From Haematococcus lacustris (Eukaryota > Chlorophyta > Chlorophyceae > Chlamydomonadales > Haematococcaceae), in contig JASKMD010000008.1 of NCBI GenBank assembly GCA_030144725.1, positions 8,158,787 through 8,222,786 of the forward strand: 64,000 nt of DNA. Reading direction: 5' to 3'. Under the pieces are notes generated by a model, which ran no database searches, was not told the origin of the DNA, and saw only the letters and a program-made list of their open reading frames with translations. The translations under genes and the position numbers were made by a program. Below, in pieces: positions 46,671-57,129 of this stretch (its first letter is position 1; the number at the start of each line of letters is the position of its first letter).

Positions 46671-49600
46671 CTACCTCTTTCTCCCTTGCTTCTTCTTCCT
46701 CGCCTCCTCGTCCCCTGCCTCTTTGCCCCCTGCCTCTTCTGTTTCCTGTGCCTCCTCCGCCACCTCTGCCACTGCAACCTTTTTTCCCTTCTTCTTCTCC
46801 TTCTCTGCAGCCTCTGCTGCCTCCTCAGCCAAGGACTCATCCCAATGGACCAACAGACTGGTCAACTCTGCCTGTACGTCCTCATCACGCAATGCCCAGT
46901 CTGAGTTCCACAATGTGTCCACCGGTGGTCGTGCAGGGCGCTCATAGGGCTCTGGCTGCACATAAAGACCCCCATGCAATGGCCCTAACCCCGGTGGCCA
47001 GTTGTCATATTGCTCACGACGCTGAGGAGGACTGGTGGGCTGGCATTTGTGCACGAACTCCACATCCAACATGGACAGAAAACAGGTGGCATTGTTGATG
47101 TAGCCCTCGCTGCCATACAAGTGCACCCTTGTGGAAGCTTTGTCTGGCAGGCCCCAATCCCCTGCATGGACCGTGTAACCCCGCATCCCAAGCACCTCAC
47201 CCGGCTGTAGTGTCACCCTGTAGACCTGCATGTTGGGCATGGCCTTCATGGCCGTCTTCAGGACTCTTGCCGATATCTCCCCCTTGTGCTTCTTCTCCAC
47301 CTTCAACACCTGCACATGGCTGCCTGGGCTGACCAGCACCTGCGTCTCTCCAACAGCGATGATCATCACCAGACCATCTCGCCCCCAAATGATCCTTGGT
47401 GGGGCTGTGGGTGTTGCTGCTGAAGACGCAGCAGGGGCTGAGGTAGAGGGGACGGCATGTGAGGGAGGGCTGCTGATCTGGGGTGCTGCCGCGGCTGCAG
47501 CTGCTGCTGCTGTGGGGGGTGGGGTGGAGAGGGACGGGTCTGGGTTGACGTCCACATGCAACGCCTGGGCTGCCACCAAACCTGTGGCCTTCGTAAGAGC
47601 CATGCCCACAGAATTGACGTCACGACCATGCATGGTGTCGTTGGTGAGCACTGTACCCCCCCTGAGGGTGACCTGCGAAAGCTGTGAGGCATGCTGCTGT
47701 AGCTGCCTGAGGTAAGGGCGGGCAAGGCGGACAGCTGTGGCATACTGCTTCAACCTGGTGCGTGCAGCTTCGCCTGCTGCATCCTGCTGGGCTGCCATGG
47801 CTTGGTCCTTTCTGATGATGCGCAAGGACCTGGCTGTCCAACACCCCGACATGGAGACATCATCAGGCAGGCTGCCATCCGCATTTGCCGTAGTGAACGG
47901 CATCTGCAGGCGCTGGCCTGTGCTGTATCTCACATCGAGGTCCCCTTTGCTTATGACAGGCCAAACGTAACTCTCGGTGAGGGGGATGTCGTTGAAGATG
48001 GCGTAGCCGAATACCAGGCTGAGGAGCTGTAATGCCCACTCCAGCTGAGACGTTGGGATGAGGTGGCCTGGCAGGCTGGTCATGGCAACACCCATCTCCA
48101 GCACAGCCTGACGCCACTGATCAGCCTGCTCTGGCGTGAACTTCTTCACCACAGCATTGCCATCGGCGTACTGAGCAGGCCGCCAAACAGTAGCCTGCAG
48201 TCACACGCCACGTACCTCATTGTTACAAGGGATGGTGTATGGTTAGGGCTAGGGTTAGGGCTAGGGTTAGGGACAGGGGCAGGTCTAGGTCTAGGTTTAG
48301 GTCTAGGTCTAGGTCTAGGTCTAGGTCTAGGTCTAGGTCTAGGTCTAGGGCTTGGGCTAGGGCTGGGGCTAGGGCTAGGGCTAGGGCTAGGGCTAGGGAT
48401 AGGGATAGGGCTAGGGCTAGGGCTAGGGATAGGGATAGGGATAGGCATGGACGTGGGGATGGGGTTGGGTTAGGGTTAGGGCTAAAGCTAGAGCTAGGGC
48501 TAGGGCTAGGGCTAGGGTTAGGGCTAGGGCTTGAATCAGGGGATATTTTGTAAGGGCCGGGGTAGGATTGGTGTATGGTTAGGTTTCCGAATTATTTGGT
48601 TTGGGATGTACTAGGTGTTGACTCCTTTCACCTTCTTGCTGTTGTCCACTTGTTGGCCACTTCTGCCTCGCTTTTGTCCCACGCTTGTTGCTGCTGCTTC
48701 AGCAGTTGGTGGACTTGCCGTCTGCAATTCAAGTAACACATGTGAGTTTGTAATTGTTGTCACTTCAGTCTCTTTCAGATATTATATCCTACCTGTTGCC
48801 AAGTGGCATTGGTTCTTGCCGGTGGTTGGGCCTTCTTCGTGGCGGTTGCTGGGGGCCGACCTCTGACCACTGCATGGTCCTGGGGGCTTGTCACCTGCAT
48901 GTGCCATGATGCTGTTGTTAGTGATGTATCGTTTGTCACCATGTATTCTAAACCTTGTGCTGCATGGTCCCTTGCTCGTTGACACATACTTGGGCTTTCT
49001 TGGTGGCGGTAGCTGCTCGTTGTGTTGTCAGCGCTTGTGCAACAGCACGTTGCTGAGGCCCTGTTCCCTGCATGTGACAGAAGAAGAAGGAGAAGAAGAA
49101 GACGACTAAGCCGGTATTGACCTGGGGCGCGGCCTGTTCCCACCTCTGCATGTGCCATGATGCTCATCCAGTGAATAGACCCATGTGATCATGTATCTCA
49201 AATGGTGTATTGAATGGCCCCATGGCGGTTGCCTGATTCGTGGCCGTTTATTGTCCCTAGTCTTTCTGATGCATGATTGTCTTACCTTTAACAAGGAAGC
49301 CACACTGGCTGACAGCTGCTGCATCTGCTGCTGACGCTTCTTCTCCTGCTGCTCCTGCTCCAACATCTGCTTCTGCATCTGGGCCCTTGCCTTCTCAGAT
49401 GCTTGTAACTGCTGCTGCAGCCTGAGCACGGTCTCATTCTGCTGCCTCAACTGCCGCTGAAGCTCCTGCTGCTGCTGCTCAAATGCCGCGCGCTGCCATT
49501 GTTGCAGTTGCACCACTGCTTTGCCCATAGCCTCCTCCAACTGTGATACCCTTTGCCATGCAGCCTGTCCGTACGCGACCTCCCGGTTCTGGCGCTCATC

Positions 49601-52600
49601 AATATGCAGAACCGTGTTTATCAGCCGGTTCACGTCCACTGCATGCAAGACACTGTACGCTGTGAAAGTCGGGCGTTATGCTTTGACTTGGTTACTTTAA
49701 GAGCCTACTCATGGCTGCTGTGGGAACATATGTGCGCATGGACATGACATGGCTTATTAGCATGTGTTTTTGTAATGTGTACATATATACATCCTTACCT
49801 GTGGCGGGGTCTGCTTGGGCAGGGTCTGGGGCTGCTGTGGCAGGGGCTGGGACTGGGGCGGGGGCAGGGGTTGCTGGGCCAAGGGCTGGGGCTGCTGGGG
49901 CAGAGGTAGGGGCTAGGGCTGGGGCAGTGGCAATGGCGGGGGCTGCTGGGGCAGGGGCTGCTGAGGCAGGGGCTGCTGGGGCAGGGGCTGCTGGGGCAGG
50001 TGCTGCTGGGGCAGGGGCTGCTGGGGCAGGGGCAGGGGCTGCTGGGGCAGGGGCAGGGGCTGCTGGGGCAGGGGCGAGGGCTGCTGGGGCAGGGGCAGGG
50101 GCTGCTGGGGCAGGGGCAGCGGCTGCTGGGGCAGGGGCAGGGGCAGCTGGGGCAGGGGCTGCTGGGGCGGGGGCTGCTGGGGCAGGGGTAGAAGCTGCTG
50201 GGGCAGGGGCTGCTGGGGCAGGGGCTGCTGGGGCAGGGGCTGCTGGGGCAGGGGCTGCTGGGGCAGGGGCTGCTAGGGCAGGGGCAGGGGCTGCTGGGGC
50301 AGGGGCTGCTGGGGCAGTGGCAGCGGCTGCTGGGGCAGGGGCTGCTAGGGCAGGGGCAGGGGCTGCTGGGGCCGGGGCTGCTGGGGCAGGTGCTGCTGGG
50401 GCAGGGGCTGCTGGGGCAGGGGCTGCTGGGGCAGGGGCAGGGGCTGCTGGGGCAGGGGCAGGGGCTGCTGGGGCAGGGGCAGCGGCTGCTGGGGCAGTGG
50501 CAGGGGCTGCTGGGGCAGGGGCAGCTGGGGCAGGGGCTGCTGGGGCGGGGGCTGCTGGGGCAGGGGTAGGGGCTGCTGGGGCAGGGGCTGCTGGGGCAGG
50601 GGCTGCTGGGGCAGGGGCTGCTAGGGCAGGGGCAGGGGCTGCTGGGGCAGGGGCTGCTGGGGCAGGGGCTGCTGGGGCAGGGGCAGCTGGGGCAGGGGCT
50701 GATGGGGCAGGGGCTGCTGGGGCAGGGGCTGCTGGGGCAGGTGCAGGGGCTGGGTCTGGGGCAGGGGCAGGTGCTGCTGGGGCAGGGGCAGGGACTGCTG
50801 AGGCAGGGGCTGCTGAGGCAGAGGATGCTGGGCCAGGTGCTGCTGGGGCAGGGGTTGCTGGGGATGGTGCAGCTGGGGCAGGGGCAGGGGCTGCTGGGGC
50901 AGGGGCAGGGGCTGTGACATGGGCTGGGGTACAGGTAGGGGCTGGGGCAGGGGCAGATGCTGGTGCCGGTGTTGGTGCTGGTGTTGGTGCCTCTGCTGGT
51001 GCCGCTGCCGCTACTGGGCTTGTAGCTGAGGCTGGGGCGGTGCCATGGGGAAGGGCATGGGCAGGAGCATGGTCTAGGCCTGGGATCGGCGTTGCGCCAG
51101 TGGGTGGTGCTGAGGTTGGGGCTGGGGCTGGGGCTGGGTCACAGGCAGGGGCAGGGGCAGGGGCAGGGGCAGGGGCAGGGGCAGGGGCAGGGGCAGGGGC
51201 AAGGGCAGGGGCAGGGGCAGGGGCAAGGGCAGGGGCAGGGGCAGGGGCAGGGGCAGGGGCAGGGGCAGGGGCAGGGGCAGGGGCAGGGGCAGGGGCAGGG
51301 GCAGGGGCAGGGGCAGGGGCAGGGGCAGGGGCAGGGGCAGGGGCAGGGGCAGGGGCAGGGGCAGGGGCAGGGGCAGGGGCAGGGGCAGGGGCAGGGGCAG
51401 GGGCAGGGGCAGGGGCAGGGGCAGGGGCAGGGGCAGGGGCAGGGGCAGGGGCAGGGGCAGGGGCAGGGGCAGGGGCGGGGCCATGGGCAAGGCCAGGGGC
51501 AGGGGCAGGGGCAGGGGCAGGGGCAGGGGCAGGGGCAGGGGCAGGGGCAGTATCAGGGGCTGGCTCAGGGGCTGATGCTGTTGCTGTGTCTGTTGCCGGC
51601 GCTGGGGTATGAGCTGGAGGTGCGCTGAATGGCTTGATGAGGGGATGGGGGGTAGCTGCTGGGATGGGGAGAGAAGGGAAAGATAGCGAGCGCCCTTCGC
51701 TTGTAGACCCAGACGAAACAGCTTGGTGTCCTGTGGTGTCATGTACAAGTGAAGCATGATGGTGAGGATCAATGCTGATGTGTTATAACCCTGTATCACA
51801 CTCTTCTACCTCAGTTCATATTTCACCTACACCTGCACACACATCCATCCATCTCCCCTTATCAATTGACAACACGATGCTTATGTTGTGAAGTAACCAT
51901 TTGACACTATGCATGCATGGTGAACCCGATTTCTATACATGGCCTAGGGTTAGGGACTCACCGCTGGGAAGGGGGAGGGGCCCCGGTGATGGCTGAGAGT
52001 CAGTACCATTGTCCAGCTCAGAGGATTGAGGGGGGGTGTGTCCAGGGTCGTGGGATGGTGGTGGTGACGGTGAGGGAGGAGACTCAGGCGACACGATGGA
52101 CATGGGCGGAGATGGCACTGGTGATGGAACCTCACTCTCCTGCAGCGCGGACAATCGCCATGTGCCATGTGGTCCACATGCCTGAACACCCGCTGCCTTA
52201 CCATGCATTTGGTGCGGATTGCTTACCGACAATGGGTCAGCCATGTCTCTTGGTGCCCTGTTCTTCCACTTGGGGTGCACATCGATCTGCATATTTACAC
52301 AAGAGCGGTTAGTCTGATCATATCACATGTGGTAATGCAACCCATACATCTATTTTACTAGGGTTGAGGAACGTACCAAAGAGCACCACGCTCCCACAGT
52401 CTCCAGGGTACACTGCAGTAAACGCTGACGAGCTAACATCCGGCTGGCATCATAACGAATGCCAGTTTGTACACAGTTCCGCCTACATGCATTATGGCAT
52501 CAGTGGCCTTTGTTTGCATGCTAGATTAGACTAACTCAAATGGCGTTTGATAGCAAACAGGTTGTGTGCAAGCATAAGGATGTTGCTGTGTTGAAGGCAT

Positions 52601-55600
52601 GTCGTCCTAGTTTCTCACCTGATGCTTCGGCGCCACAAGTATTCCATGTGGATCAATAACCGTAGCTCATCACTCCAATCATCCTTTTGCAGTGGGCACG
52701 TCCCATCAATGACGTCCCATTCCGTTTGTTTGACGTGCGCATTCAAAAACACGCACAAGTTAGACTCCTCCTCCTCTGAAAGGCCCTGCGGCATCCCATC
52801 CAAAGCAATTATGTGCCTTGATTCATGTGTTAGCCGTATACCTGATATTTTTGACAGGTTTGAAAGCCTTTTACCTGTCCCCTGGGGCAGAAGATCACGA
52901 ATAGGTCGTGCTTCGGGTACACAGCGATGAGCCGGCCCCCCATGGGGATGAAAAACACCTCGCGTGCCGTTAGGCGGCCACTTGTTAATATACCTTTGAC
53001 ATATATTTTTTTCCTTGCATCACATCCATGCCCAGGTCTGGGGTCAGACAAGTGGCATCACGCTCGACTCGGTGGTGGAAGAAGGACTACATTGGCAAAG
53101 ACAGTTGTATATAGGCTCAGGTTGCACTCCCATGCTATCAATCTGTGTTCTTGCCCATACCTTCATGCGCACAATTGCCTTCCTTAGCACATTGTTGTCG
53201 ATGGATTTGGGTCTATTGTACCCATCAGGTCCTTGTTGCCAGAACATGCTACCACCGGGTGGCAACGCAGCCTTTGCGGCCTGCACAAAGGCACATGGCT
53301 TGGAGCAAATGATCATATGAGTCTTGGCTACGATTAAGATGTTGTCGTATTCATTGAGCTTAGCATCACCAATTCATACATTGTAAGCTTACGTTGAAAA
53401 GGTCCCTAATTCGACGTGCTTCTAGCTGCTGATGCTTGTCTGGTCCGGTAGCGTCACTTGGAGATGGGTGGAGTGCTCCACGACCTACTGGCTGCGCCCG
53501 CATTGGCCACTCATTTTTAGGGTATTCATCCATCAGTGTCTATAGGTGTTAGTTCATCAGGCATGTGATGTCAAGATCATGTGTGGACATATGTGGCTAG
53601 CATGGACCTATTTGGCATTACCTCAGCTTTCCCAACTGTAGCAAGGGGGGCATCGTCCGTGGTGTACGGCTTTGAGCACACTGTATGGCAACAGCAAAGC
53701 ATACCTATAGATATGACCCACACCTCAGTATATGCATTATAATGTCACGTGCTTCTTGGCTGTCCTGGACATCTAGTGCCCGAACGATCTGATCCATGCA
53801 TCCAACACTGACCATGTGCTTCTCCTGCTTCTGCTGCTGCTGCTGCTGCTAAGCGCATGGGGGGGGCTCGGTGGCTCTGGCTGGGCTGGCCTTGTGAAGG
53901 ACGTTTCCGTGGACGAGGTGAAGGGGGCGGGTTCATGTTTGTTTCTGCTGCTGCTGCTCCTGCTGCTGCTGTTGCTCCTGCCGCTGCTGCTGCTGCTGCT
54001 CCTCCTGCTCCTGCTGCTGCTCCTGCCCTTGCTGCTGCTGCTGCACCTGCTGCTGTTGTTGGACGCATGAGGGGGTCTGGGCGGCCGTGGCTGGGCCGGG
54101 CCTGTGAAACATGCCTCCCTGGACGAGGCGGGGAGGAGAGGGAGCGGTCTGACCCCTGGCTGCTGCTCGGGGTAACACCACCCTTGCTGCCTCCCACACT
54201 TGCAGGCCTACCTCCACCACCTGTTGCTGCTGCTGCTGCGTTTCCTGCGCTGCCTGCTGCTGCTTTTACTTCTGCTCCTGCTGCTGCTAGGCGCATGTGG
54301 GAGGTTGGGCGGCTCTGGCTGGGTGGGGCCTGTGAAGGCCGCTTCCCTATACGAGCCGGGGGGGGCGGGCACAGGTCTGTTGCTGCTGCTGTTGCTGTTG
54401 TTACGCTTGCTACTGCTGCTCCTGCAGCTGCTCCAGACCCTGCTGCTGCTTTTGACCATGGTGCTGCCCTTGCGCCTGCTGCTGCTGCTGCTGCTCCTGA
54501 CCCTGCTGCTGCTGATGCTCCTGCTGCTGCTCCTGCCCCCGCGTGCATGGGGGGGGTTGGGCCCATGTGGAGGGCTGGTCGGCCCTGGTCGGGCTTGGGC
54601 TGTGAAACATGCCTCCCTGGACGAGGTGGGGAGGAGAGGGAGTGGTCCGACCCTTGGCTTCTGCTCGGGGTACCACCACCCCTGCTGCCACCCACACTTG
54701 CTGGGCTACCTCCACCTCCACCTGCTGCTCCTGCTGCCGCTCCTGCCCCTGGGTGCATGGGGGGGGGGGGGGCCCATGGGGAGGGCTGGCCGGCCCTGGC
54801 CAGGCTTGGGCTGTGAAGGTCGCTTCCCTATGCGAGCTGGGGGTGGCAGGTCAAGGCATGACCCCTGGCTGTTGCTCGGGGGACCACCACCCTTGCTGCC
54901 TCCCGCACTCCCAGGGCTGCCTGCTCCACTTGCTGCTGTTGCTGTTGCTGCTCCTGCTGCTGCTCCTTCCGTCGCTCCTGCACCGGCTGTACCAGCCCCT
55001 GCTGCTGCTGCTGCTGGCTTTGAGGACACTGGAGGTGAGGCCAGAGCGGCCCGTGACCCTCCGCGACGACGTTTGATCACTGTCCACTCTGCACTACTGT
55101 TACCCTCGTCACCGCTTACAATTGCCTTTGCTGCTGGTGCTGCTGCTGCTGAACCTGCTGCTGCTGGTGCTGGGGCTGCTGCTGCTGCTGCTGCTGCACC
55201 TGGTGCTGCTCCGGCAGCTGTTGCTGCGCCTGCAATTTGCACGGTGGATACCTTTCACTTTGCATCGCATGTGCACATGGTCGCCAACAGTACAAAGTGC
55301 ATTGCTCACCGCTGAAGCCCAGACGCAACCCGGCCTCAATGGCCTGCGCCAATTCTGCCTTCTTGGCGAGCGCACGTTGCTTAGGGTCACGCGAGGCTTG
55401 CAAGTCTCTGATCTGCACAATTGAACACCCATTCCCTTGATCTCATCGTTGCTTAAGGTCACGCATGGCTTGCATGTGCCTGATCTGCACAATAGCACAC
55501 CTGTTGATTTGATCTTATTGTTGCCTCGCACAGCTGTTGCACTAGCTAACTATAGCAGCTAACCCTCCTCACCTCCTGTCCGATGCTCGTCATGATGACC

Positions 55601-56208
55601 TCGTTCACCTCGTTAGCCAGCAAGCGCTGACCGTTTGCCCGCCCTAAAACCACAAAATGGTTGTCGTTGATGCGCATGAGTGGCACAGCCTCACCTTGCA
55701 CCATGAGTGGTCCGCTGGGGGGTGCAATGCTGGCCAGAGCTACGTAGCCCACAAGGCAGGTGAGAAAAATGCGCAGGACAAACAGCGAAGCGATGAAGCG
55801 GAGCTGGGAGTGGGTTTCAGCCCGCAGCCGGAGATGCTCCCTCCGTTTGCGCCTGGTCTTCTTGCAGCCGCGCAGCACTGCGCCCTCGGGGACCTTTATC
55901 ACCTGCAGCCAAGCACAATTAACATTTTGACAGGCCATTTTGACAAGCCAAGGCACAAGGCGGGGTCAACACAAACAGTGCGGGGGCACATAAGGCGGGA
56001 GCAGACCCACACCTGACGTTGACGCGTGGCCCAGCCATCCCTACGATCCTGCCGTTGCTTGCCTTGGGCGGAACGAGACGCTGCGATGGAACCAACAGGA
56101 GCGACGGGTTATCTCACAGCGCGTAACTCACGTCTAGGGCTCACGTCACGGCTGGGGACACGCACCTTGATGTTTCTTGTCGCTACCCTTCCGCTTCTTC
56201 TTAGCCAT
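46671..56208 (-). CDS. Large multi-exon element-associated gene with C-terminal 2OG-Fe(II)-oxygenase-like domain
   Basis: Exons (minus), phases joining by eye: 56208-56166, 56080-56013, 55902-55573, 55412-55310, 55229 to about 53850, 53824-53722, 53680-53622, 53539-53393, 53322-53161, 53086-53024, 52980-52875, 52841-52619, 52482-52377, 52286-52227, 52139-51962, 51730-49799, 49638-49286, 49067-48990, 48894-48793, 48721-48632, 48194-46671; about 2400 residues. It starts MAKKKRKGSDKK (nuclear-localisation-like), then basic, Ala/Pro repeats, conserved-looking blocks (SFFHHRVERDATCLTPDLGM, GIRLTHESRHIIALDGMP), a 640-residue Ala-Pro tract, and a coiled coil (QLEEAMGKAVVQLQQWQRAA). The last exon has ALHVDVN (H-x-D), later GYTVHAGDWG (His) and STRVHLY (Arg), the order expected of 2-oxoglutarate/Fe(II) oxygenases, and a Lys-rich tail. 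Exon 5 has a frame break at a G14 tract. Function unknown; the domain call is inference. Confidence 0.6.
48239..48535. repeat. Telomere-like TAGGGC/TAGGTC array in an intron
   Basis: Units GGGCTA, GGTCTA, GGGATA and GGGTTA in blocks over about 300 bp, in the last intron (48631-48195) of the large oxygenase-like gene. Confidence 0.9.
49799..51730 (-). repeat. GGGGCA/GCTGCT array coding an Ala-Pro tract
   Basis: Mostly GGGCAG hexamers (51140-51550) and GGGGCTGCTGGGGCAG units (49930-50920). On the minus strand one frame is open throughout and reads (Ala-Pro)n and (Ala-Ala-Pro)n, flanked by good splice sites, so it is treated as exon 15 of the large gene. The plus strand also has a 633-codon Ala-Gly frame, taken as a shadow. 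Confidence 0.8.
53850..55229 (-). repeat. Diverged ~300-bp coding repeats, Ala/Pro-rich
   Basis: Three to four units each contain a PPPARIGKRPSQ-type block, an SLSSPPRPGRHVSQ-type block and poly-Ala/Gln from CAG/GCA runs, on the minus strand within exon 5 of the large gene. A run of 14 G at about 54757-54770 separates two frames that would join with a one-base change. Confidence 0.75.
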
Positions 56209-56420
56209 CACGCGATGCGCAGTGCGACGGGCGGTGGCCTCTTCGAGCAACTTGGGTTTCCCGTGAAAAATACACGCTCATGTGAAATCACACAATGCCC
56301 TGAATGCCCCTTTTGCGTGGAAAAGACTACAAGGACGACAGCTGCATGCTGGGCGTACATGGCCTCGTACTACTCAAAGCTGAAAAAACAGTTTAAGATC
56401 ATCAGTGACAAATTGCTCCA
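56026..56420 (-). repeat. Full-length copy C of the dispersed 5'-end repeat
   Basis: This is the promoter-proximal region and first two exons of the large minus-strand gene, and it recurs at 14653-14806, 16671-16735 and 16797-17185 in plus orientation. The plus strand also shows a 130-codon frame (FEQLGFPVKNTRSCEITQCP and on) kept in copy B. I take it as antisense, because the MAKKKRK side carries splice sites that connect in phase to the gene. Confidence 0.75.
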
Positions 56421-56465
56421 CGCATTCCGCAAGGGCGCAGCCTTTAACCTTTTCAATCAAGGGTA

Positions 56466-57115
56466 CGGCATGCCCTGCACCCCTGGCCTGCTGCTGCTGC
56501 TGCCCTGCACCCCTGGCCTGCTGCTGCTGCTGCCCTGCACCCCTGGCCTGCTGCTGCTGCTGCTGCCCTGCACCCCTGGCCTGCTGCTGCTGCTGCCCTG
56601 CACCCCTGGCCTGCTGCTGCTGCTGCCCTGCACCCCTGGCCTGCTGCTGCTGCTGCCCTGCACCCCTGGCCTGCTGCTGCTGCTGCCCTGCACCCCTGGC
56701 CTGCTGCTGCTGCTGCTGCCCTGCACCCCTGGCCTGCTGCTGCTGCTGCTGCCCTGCACCCCTGGCCTGCTGCTGCTGCTGCCCTGCACCCCTGGCCTGC
56801 TGCTGCTGCTGCCCTGCACCCCTGGCCTGCTGCTGCTGCTGCCCTGCACCCCTGGCCTGCTGCTGCTGCTGCCCTGCACCCCTGGCCTGCTGCTGCTGCT
56901 GCTGCCCTGCACCCCTGGCCTGCTGCTGCTGCTGCTGCCCTGCACCCCTGGCCTGCTGCTGCTGCTGCTGCCCTGCACCCCTGGCCTGCTGCCCTGGCCC
57001 TGAGCAACTGGCTGGCTGCAGGCCTGCCCTGCACCCCTGGCCTGCTGCTGCTGCTGCCCTGCACCCCTGACCTGCTGCTGCTGCTGCCCTGCACCCCTGG
57101 CCAGCTGCTGCTTCT
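56466..57115. repeat. CTG-rich minisatellite, ~30-33-bp units
   Basis: About 20 copies of CTGCTGCTGCTGCCCTGCAC plus CCCTGGC, varying by whole CTG triplets. It separates the 5' ends of the large minus-strand gene and the plus-strand recombinase. One stretch (about 57000-57030) is identical to the AACTGGCTGGCTGCAGGCCT unit of the recombinase's internal repeats. Confidence 0.9.
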
Positions 57116-57129
57116 GCCCTGGCTTGCAG

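Noticed and set aside
49711..51612. 633-codon plus-strand Ala-Gly protein
   Set aside because: It is the complement of the minus-strand Ala-Pro exon, which has splice sites in phase on both sides; the plus frame has neither neighbours nor a domain.
53745..53830. Reading the large gene's exon 5 through to 53745
   Set aside because: The frame ends in a non-homologous tail, whereas an acceptor in the CAG run opens a frame (EKHMVSVGCMDQIVRAL) that joins in phase to three further exons.
53816..55315. Plus-strand Leu-rich frames in the 53.8-55.3 kb repeats
   Set aside because: CTG runs give poly-Leu on this strand; the minus strand has charged, splice-connected blocks instead.
56026..57003. Plus-strand 325-codon frame with CPECPFC motif
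   Set aside because: The cysteine-rich part is antisense to the first exons of the large gene and the rest is minisatellite. It is shared with copy B, so a real protein cannot be fully excluded, but no splice context supports it.
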